Shown here piece after piece: positions 27,040 through 39,264 of a DNA stretch of 64,000 nucleotides. The notes beneath the pieces were generated by a model that was not told the origin of the DNA, ran no database searches, and worked only from the letters and a program-made list of their open reading frames with translations. The stretch lies in the NCBI GenBank assembly GCA_032164245.1, contig JAVMKO010000195.1:434001-498000 (forward strand), in the 5' to 3' direction. Every line of letters starts with the position of its first letter. The first letter of the stretch is position 1. The stretch is from Sternotherus odoratus. Taxonomy: Eukaryota; Chordata; Testudines; Kinosternidae. A program made the position numbers and the translations under genes.

Positions 27040-29660
27040 CCAACCCCCCCATGGGACCCCCTCAGCTCCCCCCCCCGTGCCCCCCCCATGGGACCCCTCA
27101 GCTCCCCCCCCCGTGCCCCTCCCCATGGGACCCCTCAGCTCCCCTCCCCCCCGTGCCCCTCCCCATGGGACCCCTCAGCTCCCCTCCCCCCCGTGCTCCC
27201 CCCCGTGCCCCTCCCCATGGGACCCCTCAGCTCCCCTCCCCCCCGTGCCCCCCCCCATGGGACCCCTCAGCTCCCCTCCCCCCTGTGCCCCTCCCCATGG
27301 GACCCCTCAGCTCCCCTCCCCCCCGTGCTCCCCCCCGTGCCCCTCCCCATGGGACCCCTCAGCTCCCCTCCCCCCCGTGCCCCTCCCCATGGGACCCCTC
27401 AGCTCCCCTCCCCCCCCGTGCCCCTCCCCATGGGACCCCTCAGCTCCCCTCCCCCCCGTGCCCCTCCCCATGGGACCCCTCAGCTCCCCTCCCCCCCGTG
27501 CTCCCCCCCGTGGGACCCCTCAGCTCCCCTCCCCCCCGTGCTCCCCCCCGTGCCCCTCCCCATGGGACCCCTCAGCTCCCCTCCCCCCCGTGCCCCTCCC
27601 CATGGGACCCCTCAGCTCCCCTCCCCCCCGTGCCCCTCCCCATGGGACCCCTCAGCTCCCCTCCCCCCCGTGCTCCCCCCCGTGCCCCTCCCCATGGGAC
27701 CCCTCAGCTCCCCTCCCCCCCGTGCCCCTCCCCATGGGACCCCTCAGCTCCCCTCCCCCCCGTGCTCCCCCCCGTGGGACCCCTCAGCTCCCCTCCCCCC
27801 CGTGCTCCCCCCCGTGCCCCTCCCCATGGGACCCCTCAGCTCCCCTCCCCCCCGTGCCCCTCCCCATGGGACCCCTCAGCTCCCCTCCCCCCCGTGCCCC
27901 TCCCCATGGGACCCCTCAGGCCCCCTCCCCCCCGTGCCCCTCCCCATGGGACCCCTCAGGCCCCCTCCCCCCCGTGCCCCTCCCCATGGGACCCCTCAGG
28001 CCCCCTCCCCCCCGTGCCCCTCCCCATGGGACCCCTCAGGCCCCCTCCCCCCCGTGCCCCTCCCCATGGGACCCCTCAGCTCCCCTCCCCCCCGTGCCCC
28101 TCCCCATGGGACCCCTCAGGCCCCCTCCCCCCCGTGCCCCTCCCCATGGGACCCCTCAGGCCCCCTCCCCCCCGTGCCCCTCCCCATGGGACCCCTCAGG
28201 CCCCCTCCCCCCCGTGCCCCTCCCCATGGGACCCCCTCAGCCCCCCCTTCCCCTGCTCCCCATCAATGTCCGTCCCCCGTATGGGACCCCTCAGGCCCCC
28301 TCCCCCCCCGTGCCCCTCCCCATGGGACCCCTCAGGCCCCCTCCCCATGGGACCCCTCAGGCCCCCTCCCCCCCGTGCCCCTCCCCATGGGAACCCTCAG
28401 CCCCCCCTTCCCCTGCTCCCCATCAATGTCCGTCCCCCGTATGGGACCCCTCAGCTCCCCTCCCCCCTGTGCCCCTCCCCATGGGACCCCCTCAGCCCCC
28501 TCCCCCTGTGCCCCTCCCCATGGGACCCCTCAGCTCCCCTCCCCCCTGTGCCCCTCCCCATGGGACCCCTCAGGCCCCCTCCCCCCCGTGCCCCTCCCCA
28601 TGGGACCCCCTCAGCGCCCCCTTCCCCTGCTCCCCATCAATGTCCGTCCCCCGCATGGGACCCCTCCCCCCCCCCTGTGCCCCTCCCCATGGGACCTCTC
28701 CCCCCTGTGCCCCTCCCCATGGGACCCCCTCAGCCCCCCCTTCCCCTGCTCCCCATCAATGTCCGTCCCCCGCATGGGACCCCTCAGCCCCCCTCCCCCC
28801 TGTGCCCCTCCCCATGGGACCCCCTCAGCCCCCCCTTCCCCTGCTCCCCATCAATGTCCGTCCCCCGCATGGGACCCCTCAGCCCCCCTCCCCCCTGTGC
28901 CCCTCCCCATGGGACCCCTCCCCCCTGTGCCCCTCCCCATGGGACCCCCTCAGCCCCCCCTTCCCCTGCTCCCCATCAATGTCCGTCCCCCGCATGGGAC
29001 CCCTCAGCCCCCCTCCCCCCTGTGCCCCTCCACATGGGACCCCCTCAGCCCCCCCTTCCCCTGCTCCCCATCAGTGTCCGTCCCCCGCATGGGACCCCTC
29101 AGGCCCCCTCCCCCCTGTGCCCCTTCCCATGGGACCCCTCCCCCCTTCTGTGTCCCTCCCCATGGGACCCCTCCCCCCTGTGCCCCTCCCCATGGGACCC
29201 CCTCAGCCCCCCCTCCCCCTGCTCCCCATCGGTGCCCATTCCCCCCCATGGGACCCCTCCCCCCTTCTGTGTCCCTCCCCATGGGATCCCTCCCCCCTTC
29301 TGTGTCCCTCCCCATGGGACCCCCTCAGCCCCCCTTCCCCTGCTCCTCATCGGTGTCTGTCCCCCACATGGGACCCCTCAGGCCCCCTCCCCATGGGACC
29401 CCTCCCCCCTTCTGTGTCCCTCCCCATAGGACCCCTCAGGCCCCCTCCCCCCTGTAGCCCTCCCCATGGGACCCCTCCCCCCTTCTGTGTCCCTCCCCAT
29501 GGGACCCCTCAGGCCCCCTCCCCCTGCTCCCCATCGGTGCCCGTTCCCCAGCCCCTCCCCCCATGGGGCTCCCTGCCCCCTTCTGTGTCCCTCCCCATGG
29601 GACCCCCTCAGCCCCCCTCCCCCTGCTCCCCATCGGTGCCCCTCCCCCCATGGGACCCCC
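27040..29660. repeat. 40-bp C-rich minisatellite (ccatgggacccctcagctcccc)
   Basis: The unit ccatgggacccctcag + ctcccctccc + cgtgcccctc repeats about every 40 bp, with lengths of 28-70 bp in variant copies. From about 28240 a variant adds ctccccatcaatgtccgtccc. The right part decays into ttctgtgtccc types. All three plus frames are open for over 800 codons because the unit lacks stops, so these frames are not evidence for a protein. Confidence 0.93.
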
Positions 29661-30360
29661 TGAGCCCCTCTCACTATCTGTGTTCTTCCCCCCCATCCCA
29701 TCCCCCCATGTGACTCCATGACTGTCCCAATCTCTTTCCACACCCCCAGCCCCTGACTGCCTCTCCAGAACCTCTGCCCCATCCAACCCCTCTCCACAGC
29801 CCCACTCCCTTAACTGACTCCCCCCCCCCCCAGAACCCCTGACCCATCTAACCCCACTACTCCCTGTCTCCTGACCCCTGTCCACTTGCCCCCCAACAGG
29901 CTTCCCCCCCCAACCCTCCACCCATCCATCCCCCCTGCTCCGTGACTGCCCTGACCCCTCTCCACACCCCCAGCCCCTGACTGCCCCCCCATGATCCCCA
30001 CCCATCCAACACTCCCTGTCCCCTGACTGCCCTGACCCCTCTCCCCACTCCCACCCCTTGATTACCCCCCATAACCCTCAACCCATCCGTCCCCTGATTG
30101 CTCCAACTCCTCTCCAACCCCTCGTACTGGCCCCCCTAGAACTACCAACCTATCCAACCCCCCTGCTCCTTGACCACTGACTGCCCTGACCCCGGTCCAC
30201 AGCCCTGTCCTGACTTACCCCCCCCCCCCGAGAACCTCTATCCCATCCACCCCCCCCACCCCCGGATTGACTCCCCCCAGAACCCCTGACCCCTCTAAAC
30301 CTCCTGCTCTTTGTCCCTTGACTGTCCCCCAGGACCTCATGTCCCTTCTCCAACCCTTTA
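29661..30360. repeat. Degenerate C-rich repeat (ccctgactgcc / aacccctgaccc)
   Basis: Phrases such as cccctgactgccctgacccc, agaacccctgacccatc and ccccctgctcc repeat irregularly. The same phrasing appears inside the hAT element at 60240-60560, so this may be an expanded internal part of that type of element. No gene seen. Confidence 0.6.
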
Positions 30361-30408
30361 TCACCCCGTGCTCTGCATGGGGAGAGAAATCCCCAAACTT
30401 TTCAGATA

Positions 30409-30965
30409 CAGTGAAACCTCGATATAACGGACTAATTCGGGCGAGGGGGTGTCCGTTAAAACCGAAAGTCCGTTATTTAATAATTTTTTAAAATTATTAA
30501 ATAACGGACTTTCGGGTGACAACGGACACCCCCCCGCCCGAATTAGTCCGTTATATGGAGCCGTGAGTCAGCCCACCCCACCCCCTCCCCCCGCCCGGCT
30601 CCCCGTTGCGGGGAGCCGGGCGGGGGGGTTGACCGCTCCCGCCCGGCTCCCCCCAGCGGGAAGCCCGGCGGGAGCTCTCAAACCCCCCCGCCCAGCTTCC
30701 CGCTGCGGGGAGCCGAGCGGGGGCTCTCAAACGCCCCCCCCCCCCTGCCTGGCTCCCCGTTGCGGGGAGCGGGGCGGGGCGGGGGGGTTTTGACAGCTCC
30801 CGCAGGGGTCCCCACTGCGGGGAGCTGGGCGGGAGCTGTCAACCCAGCCGGCTTCCTGGGGCGGGAGCCGGCAGCCCCCAATAACGGATTTCGGATGCAT
30901 CGGAAATTTTGTCCGTTGCATCCGAAGTCCGTTAAATCGGGGTCCGTTAAATCGAGGGTTTACTG
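30409..30965. mobile_element. Tc1/mariner pogo-Tigger-like MITE, copy 1, TA target
   Basis: Termini cagtgaaacctcgatataacgg and its inverted partner ccgttaaatcgagggtttactg are flanked by TA (30407-30408 and 30966-30967). An inner palindrome (ccgaaagtccgttatttaat with its complement) lies near the left end. The middle is a GC-rich block of inverted ggctccccg / cggggagcc units. There is no transposase frame, so it is non-autonomous. Confidence 0.9.
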
Positions 30966-31055
30966 TATTTACAAATTCCTCCCAAACAGCTATTTAGAAA
31001 CCCAAAAAGCTGGACACGTCCGGGAAAATCTGGACGTATGGTAAATCTATTTCTT
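30966..31055. repeat. Fragment of a dispersed repeat (ggacacgtccgggaaaatc)
   Basis: The stretch aaaaagctggacacgtccgg - gaaaatctggacgtatggtaa resembles the end of a common turtle DNA-transposon-like repeat. Only about 70 bp is present, directly after the MITE. Confidence 0.4.
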
Positions 31056-31990
31056 CTTCCTCCGCACCCCAACCCACCCTGCCCCGCCATCCATACCCTT
31101 CCCCCGTCCATTGCTCCTGTGGGGCCCACTCAGCCCCATCCCTCCAACACCCTCCCAACCTGACCCTCCATCCATACCCTTCCCCCATCCATTGCTCCTG
31201 TGGGGCCCCTTCAGCCCCATCTCTCCAACACCCTCCCAACCTCACCCTCCATCTGTACCCTTCTCCCGTTCATTCCTCCACCCTTGGGGACTTCTCAGCT
31301 CCCCTCTTCCTCCACAACAGTCCCCCCCAGTTCATCCCTCCATCTTTTGGGCCCCTCAGCCCCCCTTTCTCCTCCCTCCAACTCCCCCAACCCAACCGGC
31401 ATCCCAGTCTGTCCCGCGATCTGTGCGCACCCCTTTCTCCTTCCAACACTCCCCAGCGTGTACCTTCATCCCTACCCTTCCCCCCCAGTCCCTCCCTCCA
31501 CCCACCCTTCACCCCATCTCTCCTTCCCCCCACTGCCTCCCCAATTCATTTCAAATATCTCCCTCAAGACTGGCATCCCCATCATCTCCTTCAGTGCGTT
31601 GCAGCCTGCCCCCCACCGGGACCCATTCAACATCCTCCAACCTGCTCCCCCGTCCACAGGCTCGCCAACCCTCTGCTCAGCCCTCCACAACCTGCCCCCT
31701 GGAGCTGGACTTTCCCTTGGCCCTCCCGATCCACCCCATCTGCTTCCCCATCTTGGGGCACCCCAACATCCTCCGAAACACCCCATCCCTACACGCCAAA
31801 CCCAATTGGCTCGAAGCTATTTCTCCATTGCTAGGCCCCATTTTCCCAGCACTGCACTCCCCCCACACCATCCACAGCCTGCCAGGTTTCCCTCTCCAAT
31901 TCCTGTTCCCCTTGAACCTGCCGGGTTCCCCTTCCCAGTCACGCTGGGTCCCTCCAACCTCTCTCCACCCAGCCCTTACTCCCCAGGGCT
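31056..31990. repeat. Degenerate C-rich tandem repeat (gctcctgtggggcccactcagcccc)
   Basis: Two clear 86-bp copies at about 31085-31260 (catacccttcccccgtccat, tgctcctgtggggccc) lead into increasingly decayed relatives (ttttgggcccctcagcccc). The same phrasing fills 56520-57760. Open frames across it have no recognisable protein content. Confidence 0.65.
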
Positions 31991-32790
31991 TCTGAATCCC
32001 ACATTGCCTCAGTACAACTTGAGACCCTCAGACGGGGCTAAGCGGCCCCACAATGGTACAGCGGGGGTTAACCCTTCCCTCTTAGTAGACGAAGCCCCGC
32101 CCTGGAGGCTCTGCTGGGCATGCTCCAACTGGAGACCTAGTATAAAAGCCTGCAGAGCAGCTCAGTTGGGACTGACTGCAGGAGGGGAAGGAGGCCCTCG
32201 AGGCCCCTTTGGAAGATGGCCCTGAAGGGGAAGAGACTGGAGGACTTCCGGGACTGGAAGACAGCATGGTCCAGGTAGAAAGAGACCCGGGGGAATTTTA
32301 AAGACATACTGACACTCAGCATGTTGTGGGCAGATCCCCAACGAGCTAGGGGCAGGGGAAGCCCCACATCAGGTGAGCCCTGGGTCGGGACCTGGTGGAG
32401 AGGGCAGGCCCAGGTCCCCCTACCTCTGCAGCCACTAGGCCGCACTACCCTGCCTGCAAGGGAAATGTATGGATTCTGGCAGTTAGCTCATGCTACCCCA
32501 AGGCTTGGGGAAATCCTATGGACTCTGGCCGTGAGGCTATGCTACCCTGTTCAGGAGCCCTGGGGGAAGTTCTAGGGACTCTGGCTGCCAGGCCACGGTA
32601 CCGTGAGACTAAGAGAAACTGTATAGACTGGCCATTGGGCCACGCTGCCCTGAGACTGCATAAACTCCGCCCCTTAGGCCATACTGTCCCGTGATTGGGG
32701 AATTAGAGAGTGGCTGAGGTCCACCGCCACACCCCGCCCCTGCCAGAAAGGGGTGCTGCAGAGCAGGACCCACCACAGACCCCTACGCCC
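31991..32790 (+). mobile_element. LTR-like segment with TATA box
   Basis: A canonical TATA box (tagtataaaagcc, 32141-32148) is followed by cagagcagctcagttggg and a purine-rich leader (actgactgcaggaggggaag), a layout I associate with turtle LTR retroelements. Later phrases (gctgaggtccaccgccacac, gaaaggggtgctgcagagca) fit the same type. Exact ends and a target duplication were not found. Confidence 0.5.
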
Positions 32791-32977
32791 CTCTACCTTA
32801 CAGTGCAGCCCCCCCCCCACAGTTTCTCAGACAGTCATTCATACGACCCACCCACTGATGCATGGACCCCAAATATACTACTGAACATGTCCATCCATCA
32901 GCCTCCTAGATGCCCTCTCTCCTTTCCTCTCCTTGTGCCATCTTCCTTCGCTTGTGCCTCATGCTTGGCTTTTGCAG

Positions 32978-33109
32978 CAGTGCTGGCAGAGGAATTGTCC
33001 AGAAGCAGCAGCCGGAGGAGAAAGTGGCCCAGATGGACCTGAGCAGCCTGGACATCCTTCTAAGCAGATGTGAACAGTCCTCAGCTTTCTGCCTCCCACA
33101 TAACTGACT
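32978..33109 (+). pseudogene. Tandem cassette unit A, exon-like
   Basis: Acceptor ggcttttgcag, 132 bp, donor gact|gtgagtga. The frame reads SAGRGIVQKQQPEEK, MDLSSLDILLSR, then EQSSAFCLPHN and a stop just before the donor. I do not recognise the protein. The unit extends to about 34110 and includes a second acceptor-like site (ttgtttttccccttgtg...tttag, about 33473) and a third (ctctctcctctag, about 33863). It may be a coding exon, a non-coding RNA exon or a dead duplicate. Confidence 0.5.
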
Positions 33110-33168
33110 GTGAGTGAACACTCAGTGCTTGGAATTCATCATCTCTCATCACTGTGGTTTTCGACACA

Positions 33169-33283
33169 GGCTGCAAGCCCAACAAGTTACAAGCCAAAAA
33201 CTAGCCAACAAGCAACTCACAAACCAATTAAGGCAAAAACAAGCCCAATTTCTGTGTTTTCCTTGTGGGCTTGCCATGACTGA
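33169..33283. repeat. Dispersed repeat insertion in cassette unit A
   Basis: The stretch with caaaaactagccaacaagc, aactcacaaaccaattaagg and caaaaacaagcccaa is absent from units B-D. It matches a longer copy at 39390-39735, which starts ccagttttaactgggtaaat. This is a short interspersed repeat of unidentified family. Confidence 0.6.
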
Positions 33284-34113
33284 CCAAAGTCTGCTGTGCA
33301 GAGTGACTATGTCAGGATGTCATTATCAGGGGTGCTTTCTACTTGTAGCCCTAACAGTGTGATGGGAGAGAGGTTGAGGGCAGAACCCTGGGCTGTGTTA
33401 GGTGAGAGAAGAAGAGCTTATGTGACATTCCCGACTGAGATGAGAACTTATTTGTTTTTCCCCTTGTGCTGAGTTTAGTACAAAAGGAAAGGAAGTCACG
33501 TGTCAGAGTCTCCTGCCCTCCTATGAAGGACAGCGAGCCAGAGCAGTGAGAGTGCGAGGAGTGGGGATGCTACGCAAAAGTCGTCCATCTGGGAGCGGAA
33601 CAGCCACCACTGTCAGTGAGATAAGTGTCTGGTTTGGGGATTGCTTCTGCTTACGGCCCACTCTGACTCCTGGTAGGGACGCCCCATTAGCTGGGGCTGG
33701 GTTTGTATGAAAAGGTCCCTGGCTAGCTGTGGTTACAAGGGACAGAAGGTCCCCAACTTCAGGGAGTGGTGTGTCCTCCTCAGCAGAAGATTAAATCTAG
33801 GAGGATGAGTCCAGGTGGTGAGTTTCTTGCCTTTCTCACATGTTTCTCTCTCTCTCCTCTAGTGTGTTGGCCAACACTCACTCTCTCTGACTGTCCTTGC
33901 CTCCTCTTGTGCTGCCTCCCTTCGTAGGACACGGGCAGCCGTGCTAGGTGTGCATCCCCCCAGGCTAGGTTTTGGGAGCTATGAACATGGAGCAGGGGGT
34001 GGAAATCAGGGCAGTGGGCGATAGAGTGGAGACGTCACTCTGGGTGTTGACTGTTTCTGTTCGAGTGGAGCCGATGTAGATGTGTAGTGATGGCTCATAC
34101 TTGGATTTTGCAG

Positions 34114-34239
34114 CTGTGCTGGCGGAGGAATTGTCCAGGAACCACAGCCAGAGGTGGCAGACGTGGACCTGAACAGCTTGGACGTCCTTCTGAGCAGACA
34201 TGAACAGTCCTCAGCTTCCTGCCTCCTGCATAACTGGCT
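34114..34239 (+). pseudogene. Tandem cassette unit B, exon-like
   Basis: Acceptor ggattttgcag, 126 bp, donor ggct|gtgagtaag. The frame is open to the donor: CAGGGIVQEPQPEVADVDL then NSLDVLLSRHEQSSASC, with the stop overlapping the donor. It lies 1136 bp downstream of unit A's cassette and has the same flanking order. It is the best preserved of units A-E with respect to both splice signals and frame. Confidence 0.5.
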
Positions 34240-35229
34240 GTGAGTAAGCGATCAGTGCCTGGAATTCTTCATCTGTACTCGCTGTGGTATTGTTCACAAG
34301 TCATGCGCTTTCTCTGTGGGATTAAGACGAGGAAAAGGCACAAGTCTCCTGTGCAGAGTGACGATTTTATGTGTAGGTGCAATGGGCTGCTTTCTAGCTG
34401 TAGTGCTAAAGCTGTGAAGGGAGGAGGGTTGAGGACGGAGCCCTGAGGTGCGGTAGATGTGAGAAGAATCACCTCTGGGACGTTGCCGACAGAGATGGTA
34501 ACGGATTTGTTTTTCCCCCTTGTGTTGGGTTTAGTACCAAGGGAACAGAAGCGGAAGGTCAGAGTCCGCTCCACTCCCCTCATGCGATGGAAAGTGAGCC
34601 AGAGCAGGGAGACCACAAGATTCACTGATGCGAGGCAAGAGACATCCAGCTGGGAGTGGAACAGCCGTCACCATCAGTGAGAGAAGTGTCTCGCTAGCTG
34701 AGGGCTCTGCTCGCTGTCCACTTGGCTCTAGGGTTTTTGTTTGAGTAGCTGTGGTTACGAGGGAGACAAGGTGCCCATTTTCAGGGGCTGCTCATTTCTC
34801 GGGCCAGGAGCGATGTGTCCTCTGCAGTAGAAGGTTAAATTGAGGAGGTTGACTCCACATTGTGAGTTTCTTGCCTTCCTCCCATGTGTTTTTCTCTCTC
34901 TTCTCTAGTGTGTTGGCCAACTCTCTCTCTCCCTCCCTTTCTCTCTCTCCTTGTGCCGTCTGCCTACACAGGACATGGGCAGGCTTGCTAGGTGTGCATC
35001 GCCACAGGCCAGGTCTCGGGAGCCATGGGGAAGTAGGAGGGGATGAAAATAATGACGGGCAGTGGGTGCAAGAGTGGAGCGGTGACTGTCGGTGTTGACT
35101 TGGTCTCTGTTCATCGAGTGCGGCCGATGTAGACGGGATGGGAGAGGGAGCCAGGGATGAGGTCAAGATTACCTTCACCAATAGAGCTGTGTCTAATGCT
35201 CCATCTTGTTTGGCTTTATTAGTTTGCAG

Positions 35230-35349
35230 AGGAATCGTTCAGGAGTCCTAGACGGATGACAATATGGCAGAAGTGGACCTGAGCAGCCTGGACATCCTAC
35301 TAAGGAGACCTGAGTAGTCCTCAGGTTCCTGCCTTCTGCATAACTGGCT
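35230..35349 (+). pseudogene. Tandem cassette unit C, broken
   Basis: Acceptor tagtttgcag and donor ggct|gtgagtaag are present. The frame has a TAG after RGIVQES and another after the LSSLDILLRRPE stretch. It lies 1116 bp from unit B. The stops show that at least this copy does not encode the shared peptide. Confidence 0.5.
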
Positions 35350-36350
35350 GTGAGTAAGTGGTCAGTGCTTTCAATTCCTCATCTGTACTTGTAGTTTTCT
35401 TCACAGGCTGTGTGCTTCCTTGTTGGGTACGAGGCTCTGTGGGGTTTAAGGCTGGGGAAGGGATGAGAGTCTCCTGATCACAGTGACTATTTTGGGTGCC
35501 GTTACAATGGGCGCCTTCTAGTTGGAGGCGTCAGGTAGTAAAGGGAAATGGGTTGAGAGTGGAACCGGGGAGATGTGAATTGAAGAGACTACGTGACATT
35601 GCAGATGGAGATGCTAATTTTTTGTGTGTTTTCCCTCAGCTGGGTTGAGTACCAAGGAAAAAGAAGACAAGTGTCCGAGTCTACTGCCCTCCTGCAATGG
35701 AAAGTGATCGAGAGCAGCAAACCTGTGAGCAGTGTTGATGCCAGGTAGGAGCTGTCCATCTGGGAGCCGAGCAGACGGCTGGTTTGGGGAGGGCTCTGCT
35801 CACGCCCCACCTGGTTCCAGGTAGTGACGCTCTGTAAGGTAGGGCTGGGTTTGTAAGGAAAGGATCCTGACTAGCTGTGGTTGCGAGGGAGAGAAGATCC
35901 CTGTTATCAGAGGCTGCTCATTTCTCTGGTTAGAAACGGTGCCTCCTCTGCAGCAGAAGGTCGGATTCAGGAGGATGATGCCGGGTGGTGAATTGTTTGC
36001 CTTCCTCTCATGTTTCTCTGTTTTCTCTACTGTGTTGGCCAACACACTCTCTCTCTCTCTCATTCAGACTGTCCTTGCCTCTCCTTGTGCCATCTCCCTA
36101 CATTGGACATGGACAGGCGTGCTAGGTGTTCATCCCCACAGGCTTGATATCGGGAGCCCTGGTGAAGTAGGAGGGGATGAAAACCATGCAGAGCAGTGGG
36201 TGTGAGAGTGCACCGGTCAGTGTTAACAAGGTCTCTGTTCATCAGGTGGGGCCGATGTAGATGGGATGGGAGAAAGAGGCAGGGATGGGGGTGAGATTTA
36301 ACGTACCAATAGAGCTTTGTGTAGTAACGGCTCATGCTTGGCTTTTGCAG

Positions 36351-36466
36351 CTGCGCTGGCAGAGGAATTTTTCAGGTGTTCCAGCTGGAGGAGAAGGTGG
36401 TAGGAGTGGACCTGAGCAGCTTGGACATCCTTCTGAGCAGACGTCAACACTTCCACTAAACTGGTT
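36351..36466 (+). pseudogene. Tandem cassette unit D, exon-like
   Basis: Acceptor ggcttttgcag, donor ggtt|gtgagtaag. It reads CAGRGIFQVFQLEEK, VDLSSLDILLSRRQHFH and then a stop; a deletion removed the SSAFCL part. It lies 1121 bp from unit C. A solo LTR has inserted 650 bp downstream, within this unit. Confidence 0.5.
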
Positions 36467-37003
36467 GTGAGTAAGCAGTCAGTGCTTTGAATTCCTCATC
36501 TCTGCTTGCTGTAGTTTTCTTCACAGCCCGTGCGCCTCCTCGTTGGGTATGGGTCTTTGTGGGATTAAGGTTGGGGAGAGGCCAGAGTGTGCTGTGCAGA
36601 GGGACTGTGTCGGGTGCTGTTGTCGGGAGTGATTTTTGGTTGTAATACTAAAGGTGTAACGTGAAGAGAGTTGAGGGTGGAGCCCCACCTTGTGGGACAG
36701 GCGAAAAGAAGAGCCAATGTGACATTGCCGACTGAGATGGTAACTGATTTGTTTTTCCCCCTTGTGCTGAGTTTAGTACCAAGGGAAAAGAAATAGCGTG
36801 TCAGAGTCTACTGCCCTCGTCCGATGGAAAGGGAGCCAGAGCGGTGAGACCACGAGCATTGTTGATGCCACGCAAAGGCCGTCCATCTGGGAGTGGAACA
36901 GCCGATACTTTCAGTGAGATAAGTGTCCTGGTTTGGTGATTGCTCTGCTCACGGCCCACCTGTCTACACCCAGTTAGCTGAGGCAGGGTTTGTAAAGAAA
37001 AGG

Positions 37004-38048
37004 TGTGACGGTGCTGTTCCTGGTGGGATCCAACTGTGAGTGTCAGATCAGGACAGATTGCTTCCAAAGGGCAACTACAGCCCAAAGCTGGGGGTTTTCC
37101 ACACTAAGGCACCAAACCAGCTAAACAGAAAAGACTTTGGTCTCACCCCACTGGCTAACCAGAAGTCACACAAGCAATCCCCTTAAGACACTCCAGATTC
37201 CCAGTATCACCACCAGCAGCCACCTGTCCTGGGGATCAATGGTTATGAAAACCAATCCCCCAAATAAAGAAAACGGTTCTCCCCAATTCCAAAGAATCAG
37301 GCCCCAGACCCAGGTCAATATACAAATGAGATCTTACCACAAATCACGCTGTATCCTTTATCTAAAATCTAAAGGTTTATTATAAAAGGAAAAAGGTATA
37401 GGTGAGGGTTAAGAATGGTTAAAAGAAATCAATTACACGCAGTAATGGCACATCTCTTAGCTCAGGCTTGCAGCAAAGGTAGAATAACTGCAGGTTCCAA
37501 TCAAAGTCTTTGGATGCACCCCACTTAGGGGTGGGTCAGCACCTTAGTCCAGAGTTCCCAGAGTAGCAAAGTTCCATCCAAAGCTGGAAGCAAGGCAGGC
37601 TGAACTCTGGAGGTGAAAGACAAAATGGAGAATGCTTCTTCCAGCTTTTATAGACTCTCTCTTCTGGGCCAAGACCCTCCTCCTTCTTTTGCAGAGTCTG
37701 GTTCAAAATGGAGGTTTACAGTCACAAGGTCCAATCACCGACTCTCCAGGATTCAGTTTCTGACCAGGCAGTTGACATTCCTAGAGCAGCTCAGGTGTGG
37801 ACAGGCATATACAAAGTCAATTGTGTGGTTGATGTCCCTTAATGGGCCATCAGGCAGCCCCAGCCTGTCTGAGCCTTCACAGGAGCCAAGCCTAAGCTTG
37901 AATTACAGGCACCTTTAACTTTAGTTACAGAATAGATACACACATATGGAATAGATACATACATAAGACACCTGTTATGACCCCCTTCACATAATATTTC
38001 ATGCACCCATTGATCTACACGGTACCAAACTATTTCAGTACCGTGACA
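37004..38048 (-). mobile_element. Solo LTR, family C, TSD AAAGG, inserted in the tandem array
   Basis: A 1045-bp element, tgtgacggtgctg to accgtgaca, with 5-bp duplications AAAGG at 36999-37003 and 38049-38053. The neighbouring tandem units provide the empty site (gtatgaaaaggtccctgg at about 33707), which proves the boundaries. On the minus strand an AATAAA lies at about 37377, but orientation is tentative. The copy at 20477-20787 is the same family. Confidence 0.95.
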
Positions 38049-38289
38049 AAAGGTCCCTGATTATTTGTGGTTATGAGGGAGACACGGTCTCCATTTTCAG
38101 GGGCACCTCATTGCTATGGCCATGGGCCATGTGTCCTCCACATCAGAAGGTTGGATCCAGGGGGATGACTCCAGCTGGTGAGTTTCTTGCATCCCTCCCG
38201 TGTTCCTCTCTCTCTCTCTTCTTTAGTGTGTTGGCCAACACATTCTGTCTGTCTTTTTCTTGCTGTCCTTGCTTTTCCTTGTGTTTCTC

Positions 38290-38933
38290 TGTGTTTTTGT
38301 GTTCATTCGCTCTTGGGACTAAGAGAAACCAGACATCAATCCATGTCCTCCAAAGCAGTTTGAACCAGTCTCTCATATTACAGAAATTGTAAGTACAGCC
38401 AGGCAAGATGTGTTAGTTTATCTTTTGTTTTTCTCAACCTGTGAATTTTCCCTTTGCTGGAAGGAGGTTTATCCCTGTTTCTTGTTTGTAATTTTGAAGC
38501 TAAGGCTAGAAGGGGCTCTTCTGTTCTTTGAATCTTTTGTTTACTTTGTAAGGTTATCTACCAATCTGATTTTACAGAAGTGATTGTTTTATTTTTTTCC
38601 TTTAAATAAAATTATTCTTTTAAAAACCTAATTGATTTTTCCTTTGTTCCTAAGAGCCAACGCTTTGGGTCTGTGCTACCTGTAGCAGTTGGTGAGGATG
38701 TATTCTCAAGCCTTTCCCAGGAAAGGGGGTGTAAGAGTTTTGGGGGAATAGGAACTCCATGTGGTCCTTTCCCTGATTCTTCGTTTTAATCACTTGGTGG
38801 TGGCAGCGAGGTCAAGGAATTTGTGTCTTGGGGAAGTTTTAACCTAAGCTGGTAGAAATAAGATTAGGGCGTCTATCATGCAGGTCTCCACATCTGTACC
38901 CCAGAGTTCAGAGTGGGGAGGGGGAACCCTGAC
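38290..38933 (+). mobile_element. LTR fragment, family D, inserted in the tandem array
   Basis: This block is absent from the other tandem units. It holds tttaaataaaattattc (polyadenylation signal, about 38604), a ttggtggtggcagcgaggtc segment and a terminus ggggaaccctgaca at 38933. It replaces about 130 bp of the unit, so a deletion accompanied the insertion. The left edge is approximate. Confidence 0.65.
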
Positions 38934-39132
38934 AATTAAGAAATAGGAGGGGACAAAAATAATGCAGGGCAGTGGGTGCTAGAGTGGGGAGGTGACTGTT
39001 GGAATTAACTCAGTTTCTGTTCGAGTGGGGACGATGTAGCTGGGATGGAAGGAGGAGTCAGGGATGGGGGGGGAAGATTAAACTCATCCATAGAGCTTTG
39101 TGTAGTGACGGCTTATGCTTGGCTTTTTGCAG

Positions 39133-39264
39133 CTGCTCTGGAAGAGGAATTGTCCAGGAGCCCTACCCAGAGGAGAAGGTGTCAGAAATGGACCTGAGCA
39201 GCCTGGACAGCCTTCCAAGGAGACATGAACAGTCATCAGCTTTCTGCCTCCCACTTTAGTGGCT
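39133..39264 (+). pseudogene. Tandem cassette unit E, exon-like, last of the array
   Basis: Acceptor ggctttttgcag, 132 bp, donor ggct|gtgagtaag. It reads CSGRGIVQEPYPEEK, SEMDLSSLDSLPRRHEQSS then FCLPL and a stop. The unit is cut off about 130 bp after the donor by the dispersed repeat at 39390. Confidence 0.5.

Noticed and set aside
26913..29713. Three overlapping plus-strand open frames of 825-878 codons rich in P, S and W
   Set aside because: They arise from a stop-free 40-bp C-rich unit read in all three frames at once. Simultaneous opening of all frames is a repeat artefact.
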